Positions 1 through 7,371 of a stretch of DNA of 34,046 nucleotides are shown piece by piece. How positions within the stretch are numbered: the stretch's first letter is position 1; each line of letters begins with the position of its first letter. Position numbers and translations under genes: made by a program. Under the pieces are notes generated by a model. That model saw nothing but the letters and a program-made list of their open reading frames with translations. It was not told the origin of the DNA and made no database searches. This DNA is from a bacterium (GTDB lineage Bacteria; Electryoneota; AABM5-125-24; Hatepunaeales; Hatepunaeaceae). Location: positions 1 to 34,046 of the forward strand of contig JABMRV010000145.1 in NCBI GenBank assembly GCA_013202285.1, read 5' to 3'.

Positions 1-117
1 AGACGAGGGCGTCTTCCAGCGGAAAGATGACATTATCGGACAGTCTGCTTCGCGGGAATGACACAGAAGAAACTTTATAAACACGCACTACTTAGTTAAT
101 ACTCTTCAAAATATCAC
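1..117. other. Left edge with truncated palindrome
   Basis: No gene is visible here. The first 14 bases, AGACGAGGGCGTCT, form a 5-bp inverted repeat. They differ by one base from the reverse complement of the core of the hairpin at 4214-4233, so this is probably a truncated copy of the same dispersed intergenic palindrome. The bases just before the methyltransferase start are AT-rich, and I see no clear Shine-Dalgarno sequence there. Confidence 0.4.
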
Positions 118-849
118 ATGAAAAACATCGTAAAAGACAGAATTCGATACACTGGTCAGGTGATACTCGGCGACTGTCTGGAGATCATGTCCGGTATGCC
201 TCCCGAATCGATCGATCTAATTCTCACCGATCCTCCCTATGCAATTCATTATAAATCTAACCGTCGGGTGGTGAAACCGAAGTTCGATCATATCAATGGC
301 GATCTTCCGGGTGACTGGATTGAACGATTCGCAGTTGAGGCATACAGGCTATTGAAAATGAACCGGCATATCTACTGTTTCTGCCGCCATGATACATATC
401 CTCGTTTTTTCGATGCCTTTGCAAATGCTGGTTTCAACATGAAACGCACCCTTGTCTGGGTCAAAAATAATCATGGTTCTGGGGATCTGAAAGGTGATTA
501 CGCTGCAAAAGATGAGTGGATTATCTTTGCACATAAAGGGAGGCGGCTGTTGAGGGGCAAGCGGGAGGACAATATCATGAATTACCCAAAGGTAACCAGT
601 AGTAAGCTGCTGCATCCCACACAAAAACCGGTCGAACTGTTACAACTGTTGATAAAGAAATCCACTGATGCGGGAGAGGTCATACTTGATCCCTATGGTG
701 GCGTGCTGAGTACGGCAGTGGCAGCCGTTCAGGAACGTCGCAGCTTCATCATGATCGATATCGAAAGATCATTCTTGGAGAAGGGGATCGCGAGGATCAA
801 GGCAGAATCTTCCCGAAGTGTCGGGATGTATAACCTGAAGATACCCTAA
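118..849 (+). CDS. Orphan DNA methyltransferase (N6-adenine/N4-cytosine type)
   Basis: Predicted S-adenosylmethionine-dependent DNA amino-methyltransferase of 243 residues. The catalytic motif IV, TDPPY, lies at about residues 38-42. The conserved HPTQKP segment followed by the SAM-binding motif lies near residues 165-200. This order (catalytic motif first, SAM site last) is the beta-class arrangement. The usual DPF.GSGTT of motif I reads DPYGGVLST here, which is divergent, so activity is likely but not certain. No restriction endonuclase gene is adjacent, so it looks like an orphan enzyme that could mark DNA for regulation or for protection against foreign restriction. The ATG has no obvious Shine-Dalgarno sequence. 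It is followed after 16 bases by mpl on the same strand. The substrate base and recognition site cannot be read from the sequence. Confidence 0.85.
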   Translation: MKNIVKDRIRYTGQVILGDCLEIMSGMPPESIDLILTDPPYAIHYKSNRRVVKPKFDHINGDLPGDWIERFAVEAYRLLKMNRHIYCFCRHDTYPRFFDAFANAGFNMKRTLVWVKNNHGSGDLKGDYAAKDEWIIFAHKGRRLLRGKREDNIMNYPKVTSSKLLHPTQKPVELLQLLIKKSTDAGEVILDPYGGVLSTAVAAVQERRSFIMIDIERSFLEKGIARIKAESSRSVGMYNLKIP

Positions 850-865
850 ACCGGAAGAAACTGAA

Positions 866-2281
866 TTGAAACTGTTCAGAGATTCCAACATCACAACCGT
901 TCACTTCATCGGCATCTGCGGCACAGCTATGGCATCGGTTGCTGCGGAACTTCACCGTGCCGGTTTTAAGGTCACCGGCTCGGACAGTAATGTTTATCCT
1001 CCGATGAGTGAATTCCTGTATAAACACGGTGTTACTGTACTTGATGGATTCAAATCCGTCAACCTGCCGAAGAATGCCTTGATTGTCGTCGGTAATGCAC
1101 TGTCTCGCGGTAATCCGGAACTCGAAGCTGCATTGAATGCAGGATACTGTTTGATTTCCCTGCCGGAACTTATCTCACGTCGTTATCTCACCGATAGAAC
1201 TCCAATCGTCGTCGCAGGCACACATGGTAAAACAACCACGACTGCGATGATTGCTCATATCCTCCGCCATTCGGGACGCGATCCGGGCTGGCTGATTGGC
1301 GGAATACCGGTCGATCTTGATTTTCCCTGTTACTTCGGAAGCGGCGATGAGTTCGTGATTGAGGGCGATGAATATGATAGCGTATGGTACGATAAACGTC
1401 CAAAGTTTTTTCACTATAAGCCTCGAATGGCGGTTCTGACGTCAGTCGAATTCGATCACTCGGACATCTATGAAGATCTAAATGCGGTAAAAGCTGTTTT
1501 CCGGAGGTTCGTCAGATTATTACCTGAGAATGGCAAGCTGCTGGTTTGTGGTGATGACCGAGAGGCTTTCTCTGTTGCCGCCGATGCACTATGCAACGTG
1601 GAGACGTATGGCTTTAACAGCGGTTTAACCTGGAGCCTGGATAACATAAAGCAATCCGGCGAGATTGGAATACACGGCGATATTAACGGTCCAAATGGAC
1701 TAACCGGCTCTATGAGATTAAGTCTGACCGGTGAGTTCAACCTGAAGAACGCCCTGGCTGCGTTGGCGATATCTGTTGGGGTGGGCGTCGATCCGGATGA
1801 TGCCTTGAAGGCGCTGCAATGTTTCAGAGGTGTTAAGCGACGACTTGAACTGCTTACTGAAGAGAAAGGGATCGCTGTCTGGGAGGATTTTGCTCATCAT
1901 CCGACGGCGATAAGTGCAGCTTTATCAGGTCTGCGAAGGCGATATTCAGGCAGACGTTTGTGGGCGTTGCTGGAACCTCGATCGAACACGATGGCTCGCA
2001 AGTATTTCACATCTGAATTGGTCGAGGCTCTTGCCCAGGCTGACAACATAATACTGGCGCCTGTTCACAGGAAGGAGAGAATCCCTTTTGAGGAGCGGTT
2101 GGATACTTCCTCCATTGCGAACATACTGCGAAACAGGGGATTGGATGCTGTTGCGGTAGATGCATTTGATGAGGTGGTTGAAAAAATCGAAAAAAATGCG
2201 AGAAGAGGCGACGTTATCCTGATAATGTCCAATGGAGGCTTTGGCGGGATAAAAGAGAGGATTGTCGAGTTAATCTGTTAG
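866..2281 (+). CDS. mpl: UDP-MurNAc:tripeptide ligase Mpl (murein recycling)
   Basis: Mur-ligase family protein of 471 residues, close to the usual Mpl length. Mpl joins the recycled tripeptide L-Ala-gamma-D-Glu-meso-DAP to UDP-N-acetylmuramate in the cytoplasm, which saves peptidoglycan synthesis. Visible landmarks are the N-terminal Rossmann motif GICGTAMAS (about residues 16-24), the ATP-binding loop GTHGKTTTT (residues 118-126), the EGDEYDS stretch near 170, and the C-terminal FAHHPTA and LEPRSNTM motifs. The last two separate Mpl from MurC. The start is a TTG at 866 with GGAAG eight bases upstream; no better ATG retains the Rossmann motif. It follows the methyltransferase closely and may be cotranscribed with it. 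Its presence indicates a Gram-negative-type, DAP-containing wall. Confidence 0.93.
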   Translation: MKLFRDSNITTVHFIGICGTAMASVAAELHRAGFKVTGSDSNVYPPMSEFLYKHGVTVLDGFKSVNLPKNALIVVGNALSRGNPELEAALNAGYCLISLPELISRRYLTDRTPIVVAGTHGKTTTTAMIAHILRHSGRDPGWLIGGIPVDLDFPCYFGSGDEFVIEGDEYDSVWYDKRPKFFHYKPRMAVLTSVEFDHSDIYEDLNAVKAVFRRFVRLLPENGKLLVCGDDREAFSVAADALCNVETYGFNSGLTWSLDNIKQSGEIGIHGDINGPNGLTGSMRLSLTGEFNLKNALAALAISVGVGVDPDDALKALQCFRGVKRRLELLTEEKGIAVWEDFAHHPTAISAALSGLRRRYSGRRLWALLEPRSNTMARKYFTSELVEALAQADNIILAPVHRKERIPFEERLDTSSIANILRNRGLDAVAVDAFDEVVEKIEKNARRGDVILIMSNGGFGGIKERIVELIC

Positions 2282-2300
2282 GAATGGGTCAGGAATGGTA

Positions 2301-2322
2301 GGGCAGGTGTCCCTGCCTGCCC
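2301..2322. repeat. Intergenic hairpin GGGCAGG/CCTGCCC
   Basis: A 7-bp perfect inverted repeat (GGGCAGG, 8-base loop, CCTGCCC) lies 19 bases after the mpl stop. No T-run follows, so it is a weak candidate for an intrinsic terminator and more likely one of the dispersed palindromes of this genome. Confidence 0.4.
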
Positions 2323-2402
2323 GATCTGATTAATCTATAAGAAAAGCACAGTCGAGATCAGTCAAACCTCACAATTTTAGTTACAACTGTTTATAATAAG
2401 GT

Positions 2403-2428
2403 GGCGGACAGGAATGTCCACCCTCCCC
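2403..2428 (-). repeat. Dispersed repeat, GACATTCCTGTC palindrome family
   Basis: On the minus strand this reads GGGGAGGGTGGACATTCCT followed by GTCC. It contains the small palindrome GGACAGGAATGTCC. The same core (GGGGAG, four variable bases, GACATTCCT) recurs at 32702-32727 on the minus strand and at 33951-33976 on the plus strand, always between genes. Confidence 0.5.
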
Positions 2429-2442
2429 GGTTTGAAGGAAGC

Positions 2443-2463
2443 CCCGGCTTCGGAGAAGCCGGG
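2443..2463. terminator. GC-rich hairpin between convergent genes
   Basis: A perfect 9-bp stem CCCGGCTTC/GAAGCCGGG with a GGA loop sits between the end of mpl (2281) and the end of the minus-strand DUF5683-like gene (2485). Neither side has a proper T-run, so it could be a bidirectional weak terminator or another dispersed palindrome. Confidence 0.4.
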
Positions 2464-2484
2464 TTACTTCTTATACCTGCATAG

Positions 2485-3228
2485 TCACATCCGAAAGTTA
2501 AACCTTAGAGAGAGCCCTCCTGTGGTTGTCGGTTTAAGATTGAGAGAACTCCTCTTGTTGGTTTTTTTTCCTCCGGATGCATCGATTGCCGAAAACAGAT
2601 GATTCAGTATCAGCACACCTACGGCAATCACGGCTTTCTGGGACGTTTTGTCGGAAGCGATACGAAGAGACTTGAAATGCAGTCGGTTCTCTTCACTGTC
2701 CCAGTTCCACGAGTTATCATCTCCAAGGTAGAGTTCTTCAAACTGCCTGTCACGCAACCGTTTTTCGTTATACAACTTCTGGTTCTGCCAGTTGCCGATA
2801 TCGACGTAGAACTGGTGATCCTTTGAACCGGAGACATCTGCATGCTGCATGGCGAAAGCCTGGTAGTCGTCTTCAAGCCAACCGCTGTATTTCTTCCAGG
2901 ATATAATAGAGGCAATAAGAGCGATTTCAGCAGTAAAGAAAGCTTTCGCTTTTAACTTATCGCCTTTTGTCAACTGTCCCCAGCCCGGGATCAGGAACGA
3001 TTGGAAGAATGGCTTTCCATGGTTGACGTCGGATGAACCTTCCTTTTCCGACTTAACATCAACCGCTTTCTGAGCATACATCCAACCGGTCTGCGTAACC
3101 AATCCCGACGCTTGCAGGGATTCAAACAGAGCAGTTCCGGTTGAATTGCCAACTTGAGCTAACAGACCGGGTGAGTTCAGTGCGAGGAAAACGGTGACGA
3201 ATCCGGTGATTAGCCTGCGTTTTACCAA
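2485..3228 (-). CDS. DUF5683-like exported membrane protein, copy 2
   Basis: Protein of 247 residues with an N-terminal signal-like segment ending near VFLALNSPGLLAQ. Its centre holds the motif LIPGWGQLTKGDKLKAK followed by a hydrophobic helix, the hallmark of DUF5683-like proteins of FCB bacteria (PGWGQ plus a transmembrane hairpin). A second hydrophobic segment (AVIAVGVLILNHLFSAIDA) lies near the C-terminus and ends in the same NH..SAIDA pattern as its upstream neighbour (NHVASALDA). The molecular function of the family is unknown. The start is a TTG at 3228 that overlaps the end of the upstream paralogue by seven bases, so translation is probably coupled. The two genes look like an old tandem duplication, now strongly diverged. 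Confidence 0.7.
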   Translation of the reverse strand: MVKRRLITGFVTVFLALNSPGLLAQVGNSTGTALFESLQASGLVTQTGWMYAQKAVDVKSEKEGSSDVNHGKPFFQSFLIPGWGQLTKGDKLKAKAFFTAEIALIASIISWKKYSGWLEDDYQAFAMQHADVSGSKDHQFYVDIGNWQNQKLYNEKRLRDRQFEELYLGDDNSWNWDSEENRLHFKSLRIASDKTSQKAVIAVGVLILNHLFSAIDASGGKKTNKRSSLNLKPTTTGGLSLRFNFRM

Positions 3229-4133
3229 GAAAAGTTCAGTCCTGCTGCGTTCACAAGCCCGCCGTTGTAAGGAACCTGGCGGAAGCCGAGTTCAGCCTTG
3301 GCTCTGCGCTTGGCAATTCTTACCGAGAAACTGGCGTCCAGCGCCGATGCGACATGGTTGAGCAGGGCGATGTTATAACCCCAGGCGGAGTATCCTAACA
3401 GCTTGTTGGAATCGTCACGCATGCCCATGTAATCCTGTGAGAAGTCCGAAACGCCGTCGAAATGCGGGGTTCCGTCGATGTCTCCATATTGATCAGACCA
3501 AGCCATTCCAAACTGGTGGATATACTTGCCGATCATCTCGTAGAACTGCTGTTTAAGACTCCAGTTGGCGTCTCTTTCCTCCGGTGTCGGCAGTTCATGG
3601 GTGAATCCTTCACGGGGCAGGTAATGAATCTTTTCCTCCCAGGACAGAGCGGTCCATTCCTCTAAAGTACCGTCGTATGCACTATCTTCAAGATCGCCGT
3701 ACCTTTGATCTTGAGCCAGACCGAATTCGTGGTCGCGATAGATCTTCTCGTCGAAATGTTTATTGGCGAAGGCGATGAATTCGTCCTCCTTGTCCTTGCC
3801 TTCTCCGTAGAAGTACACGACGCTTGTCCAGGCAGCGACTTCGATGGTGAAGAAGATTGCAGCCTTGATCTTGCTGCCGGCATAGAACTCACCGGCGCCG
3901 GGAATAATGGCTGATAGAAGCAGTGCCTTGCCGGGATTGAGTTCTCCAGCCTGTGCCGAAGGATTGGTTGAGACCTGGAAACTCGGCTTGCCCGATCCAG
4001 TCAGACCGAGGTCTGTGAGTTTAAGTGGAACAATTTCCGGCGCAAACAGTCTGTCTGCCAATAAATCTCCATCAGCGGCGTGAACAGTGCCGACAGCGAA
4101 TATGAGCGCCAGTACGAAAAACAGCCGTTTCAT
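3222..4133 (-). CDS. DUF5683-like exported membrane protein, copy 1
   Basis: Protein of 303 residues with a clear signal peptide (hydrophobic LFFVLALIFAVGTVHA followed by ADG). The centre holds SAIIPGAGEFYAGSKIKAAI and a hydrophobic helix, the DUF5683-like signature. A long acidic insert follows, then a second hydrophobic segment ending NHVASALDASF. The C-terminus (residues about 285-303, ending NFSW) has the alternating pattern of a membrane beta-strand. The ATG at 4133 has GGAGG four bases upstream. It is the first gene of a two-gene unit with its paralogue, and the 160-base gap to the peptidase-propeller gene holds two palindromes. I cannot assign a biochemical function; an inner- or outer-membrane role is inferred only from the signal and helices. 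Confidence 0.7.
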   Translation of the reverse strand: MKRLFFVLALIFAVGTVHAADGDLLADRLFAPEIVPLKLTDLGLTGSGKPSFQVSTNPSAQAGELNPGKALLLSAIIPGAGEFYAGSKIKAAIFFTIEVAAWTSVVYFYGEGKDKEDEFIAFANKHFDEKIYRDHEFGLAQDQRYGDLEDSAYDGTLEEWTALSWEEKIHYLPREGFTHELPTPEERDANWSLKQQFYEMIGKYIHQFGMAWSDQYGDIDGTPHFDGVSDFSQDYMGMRDDSNKLLGYSAWGYNIALLNHVASALDASFSVRIAKRRAKAELGFRQVPYNGGLVNAAGLNFSW

Positions 4134-4213
4134 TCAACCTCCAGATTTTATGTTTTTTTTATCTTTTTTTTTCAATCTAATTAGTTTCTATTGAAAAAGT
4201 CCTCCAGACCGCT

Positions 4214-4280
4214 GGCAGACGCCCACGTCTGCCGACGAGATCCTTGTTTTTCCGTCATCCCGATGCTTCGGGATGACGGA
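4214..4280. repeat. Two adjacent perfect palindromes
   Basis: The first hairpin is an 8-bp stem GGCAGACG/CGTCTGCC with loop CCCA (4214-4233). The second is a 13-bp perfect stem, TCCGTCATCCCGA pairing with TCGGGATGACGGA across a TGCT loop (4251-4280). They lie just downstream of the minus-strand gene ending at 4294. On that strand the stem is followed by A residues rather than T residues, so a standard intrinsic terminator is not supported. The core of the first palindrome recurs at the left window edge (1-14). Confidence 0.6.
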
Positions 4281-4293
4281 AGACGGATGACAT

Positions 4294-7200
4294 TTACAAA
4301 AAACCAAACAAAAGCGTCAGATACCAGCGCCACTCTTTACCATATTCATGGCTGCCGGTGTCATCGTTTACGACAAGACGGTCAAGACCGTAAGCGCCGG
4401 TTATCTGCAGATCTGTCGGGAAGGCATACCATGATACGAGTTTGAACCTCAGTTCACCGCCGATGTCACGCTTGAGATTACTCATGTCTTGTCCATCTGT
4501 CCAGGCATCGCCGACTTCAGCGAAGAGAGCGCCGTGAATACGGTCGATGTAAAACGGTCCCCAGCTCCGGTCGATATCGGTCAAGAGAGGAAACCTTAAC
4601 GAAGTCCTGAGAACAGCCATGCGCGTACCTCCCATGCTGTAAAAGCTGTATCCGCGCATTCCAATAAGACCGCCAGCGTACAGATGATAAAACGAATCGA
4701 CATCCTCAGATATTATTCCGGCAATTAGTCTCGGATTGATTACCAGGCTTCGGAATAATTTATGATAGTAATCAATATCCGTTTCGAGTCGGTGATAGTT
4801 GTATGACTTGTAAACCTCGCCGATTGTGCCCTTCTCGGCGTCGATCTTGAAACCCTCTATGAACCGGTTGTTCTCCCGAGAGTACTCCAACCAGCCCTGC
4901 CATCCTCCTGTCGGATGGATGTCCATCGTGGAGGAGATTCCCAGTTTGGCGGCATCAACTCTCAGAATGAAGGCACGACCTTTGTGATATATGTAGTCGA
5001 ACGATCCGCCGCCGTCAAAATGCAGTACTGATTTGTACTCCGACAATCGGGCGATTACCGAGCCGGTGTAATCCGATGGAATGGGAACTGTACCGCCTAT
5101 ATCGACTTCAGTCAGGTTGAACTTGTAATCAATCGTGTATTTATCGTAGATCGGAACCACATCCGCGCCATCCGAATCCTCGTCGATGATGACGAACGGG
5201 TCGTCGAATGTCAGGCTCTGTTTGCGAACGATGTTATACGCCTGCAGGTATAACGTCGGGTACAGCAGGCGGTATCGCAAGTCGAGATAGAGGTCGTATT
5301 CACCATCAAAACTGAATGCAGCGCCTCCGAAGAGATTGATTCTTTCAAGCATATCGCCGGTCATTGTATAGAAGCCCGGTTTGAAGGCGTCCTTATCGAC
5401 GAACACTCGCGGCATCACAAACAGTGTTCCGAACGGAGTAGGATACTTCTCTGCTGTTTCAGTTACAGACGGAGGTGTTGGAAGTTCATGAGAAAAACTT
5501 CTGCTATCGGGAAGATATGACATCAGCAGCGGATCTGCTTCGGTTACTTCGTCGATTAACCTCAAAGAGTAACCCTTCTCGGTAAACTCGGCATAGGCAA
5601 CCTTCCTGTCGGCGCTAACCGATGGCATGAAGGCTCCACCCAGGACGTTTGTGATTGCTTTTTCACTGCCGGTTTCAAGATCCGACAGGTAGATGTTGAA
5701 AATACCGGTCCGGTCGTTTGCCCAGTAAAGCTCCCTGCCGTCGCTTGAGAGAATCGGATCGCGATCATCCGTATCGGTTACGATCAGCGGCGTCCAATCA
5801 GCAGTTTCAAGGTCATAGCGGTAAATATCTCTTGTACCGAGATTGGCGGTTGAACAGACAATCCAACTTCCGTCCGGTGAAAACCGGGGTTGGAAAATCT
5901 GTGTTCCATTGTTTAAGTCCGTCACCATTTCCCAGGTTGTCTGCTCTGAAAGATCCTTTTCTTCGATTACTTCCGGAAGTTCGAGAATTGCCAGGTTCTG
6001 TGTGCCGCCACGGTTATGGACAGCCACAATTCTATCACCATCAGGGGAGAAGGAGGGATGCCAAAGTCGTGCTTGTTTCGTCATCCTGATCGTCTTTTCA
6101 TTCTCCATGTCCCAGAGGTATATATCTGAGAAGGACGAGCCGTGTTTGTCGGGCTTTGACATGGTGGAATATGCAATAAATCGGCTGTCCGAAGACCAGG
6201 CAACAGGACCGTTTGCTGGGCATTTTGTAGTGTATGAACTGTCTGATTCTATTTCATATATGTACATATTGCCCAGCGACAGGTAATCCTTTCCCTTGTT
6301 GGAAATAAAAGCCACTTTCTTGCCATCAGGTGAGAATGCCGGATAGTAGTTTCCAAATCCCTCATCACTGATGACCCGACCTTCCAGAATATTCTCCCGA
6401 ATGAGTACAGTCTTATCGGTGTAATCACGGATAAGATCACGCCGCCAGAGTCGATAAAGCTCCTTCTCGGAGATTCCCAACGCTTGACGACATGAATGGT
6501 TGAAAGACCAGTTAAACGTGTTGTTCAGAGAGTTGGATATTTCTTCGAGCGCGTCATCACCCCAGCTATCGGCAATATACCTGACAAGTGAGTAGCCATG
6601 ATTGTACACCGACTCATTGCCGAATGAGGTTTTGCTGGCAAAGACACCCATTTCATTGAGGGTCAGCATCTCTCCGCTTAACGCCCTTGTGCGCAATATC
6701 ATATCGCGGTGACTGTCCCAGTATTCATATCCCAATCCCCTTGCCTGAAATTGAGCGGTTCCCTCGGCGAACCAGTTCGGCACAACTGTTCCGATAACGG
6801 GCCAGGAAGCGATGCGGTTTGGATAACCGTACAGGACGTCAGGACGTTTCTCAGGTTCATATCCGAATGCCTGGAAATATACCTGCGGCATCCAGCGCGG
6901 ACCCTTGCGTGATCGACCGAGCTGGATTATGTGTGTAAATTCATGTGTGACAACGTTATACAACCAGTGATGTTGTCCTCTCAATTCAAAATCCAGCGGT
7001 GTTGCCCAGATCTCAATCTTCTGATCGTAGTAATAGGCTGCACCGTTGGAATAATCATCGTGATCTCGAATGATCCAGTGAATCTTCCCGTCCGGTTCAT
7101 AGTTATAGAGTTCTGTAATAGGCTTATAAATCGATTCTGCGATTCCGGCGGTTTCACGCGCCGTCCGTTCCGTCCCGTCGTGGAAGTGAACGACGAAATG

Positions 7201-7359
7201 AGCGGTTTCTATGGTTCGCCAGACGAGTTCAGGATGATTGTAGGGTGAAAACTGAGCCTGAACCGGTATCGCAATTAGATAGATAATACCTGTTAAACAG
7301 ATGGTTATAATAGATTTTTTGTATTGATTAAACTGCAATTTCTCAACTATATTTTTCAA
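4294..7359 (-). CDS. Exported zinc peptidase / beta-propeller / outer-membrane barrel protein
   Basis: A large three-part protein of 1021 residues. A signal peptide ends near VQAQ (residue 36). An N-terminal gluzincin-like domain has HEFTH at residues 139-143 and WFAEG with a likely third zinc ligand Glu199, as in peptidase MA-like proteins. The middle (about 330-620) has TolB-type propeller repeats with the motif FSPDG or similar (YPAFSPDG, HPSFSPDG, QPRFSPDG, LSSDGRELYWA). The C-terminal third is rich in alternating strands and contains MRGY at 901-904, resembling the RGY/F motif of Omp85/BamA-type barrels, and ends LTLLFGFL. It is probably anchored in the outer membrane with the peptidase in the periplasm or at the surface. 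The start is a TTG at 7359; no ATG is available. It lies 12 bases after the M6-like gene, so it is probably cotranscribed with the porU block. Confidence 0.82.
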   Translation of the reverse strand: MKNIVEKLQFNQYKKSIITICLTGIIYLIAIPVQAQFSPYNHPELVWRTIETAHFVVHFHDGTERTARETAGIAESIYKPITELYNYEPDGKIHWIIRDHDDYSNGAAYYYDQKIEIWATPLDFELRGQHHWLYNVVTHEFTHIIQLGRSRKGPRWMPQVYFQAFGYEPEKRPDVLYGYPNRIASWPVIGTVVPNWFAEGTAQFQARGLGYEYWDSHRDMILRTRALSGEMLTLNEMGVFASKTSFGNESVYNHGYSLVRYIADSWGDDALEEISNSLNNTFNWSFNHSCRQALGISEKELYRLWRRDLIRDYTDKTVLIRENILEGRVISDEGFGNYYPAFSPDGKKVAFISNKGKDYLSLGNMYIYEIESDSSYTTKCPANGPVAWSSDSRFIAYSTMSKPDKHGSSFSDIYLWDMENEKTIRMTKQARLWHPSFSPDGDRIVAVHNRGGTQNLAILELPEVIEEKDLSEQTTWEMVTDLNNGTQIFQPRFSPDGSWIVCSTANLGTRDIYRYDLETADWTPLIVTDTDDRDPILSSDGRELYWANDRTGIFNIYLSDLETGSEKAITNVLGGAFMPSVSADRKVAYAEFTEKGYSLRLIDEVTEADPLLMSYLPDSRSFSHELPTPPSVTETAEKYPTPFGTLFVMPRVFVDKDAFKPGFYTMTGDMLERINLFGGAAFSFDGEYDLYLDLRYRLLYPTLYLQAYNIVRKQSLTFDDPFVIIDEDSDGADVVPIYDKYTIDYKFNLTEVDIGGTVPIPSDYTGSVIARLSEYKSVLHFDGGGSFDYIYHKGRAFILRVDAAKLGISSTMDIHPTGGWQGWLEYSRENNRFIEGFKIDAEKGTIGEVYKSYNYHRLETDIDYYHKLFRSLVINPRLIAGIISEDVDSFYHLYAGGLIGMRGYSFYSMGGTRMAVLRTSLRFPLLTDIDRSWGPFYIDRIHGALFAEVGDAWTDGQDMSNLKRDIGGELRFKLVSWYAFPTDLQITGAYGLDRLVVNDDTGSHEYGKEWRWYLTLLFGFL

Positions 7360-7371
7360 TGTAAGTGAGCA

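Noticed and set aside
4134-4190. A promoter TTGAAA-17-CATAAA directly before the DUF5683-like copy 1
   Set aside because: The -10 would lie only about 13 bases before the ATG, placing the transcript start inside the ribosome binding site. The match is driven by long A-runs.
5718-6286. Plus-strand reading frames opposite the propeller repeats
   Set aside because: They are antisense shadows of the 4294-7359 gene, with no motifs or initiation signals of their own.
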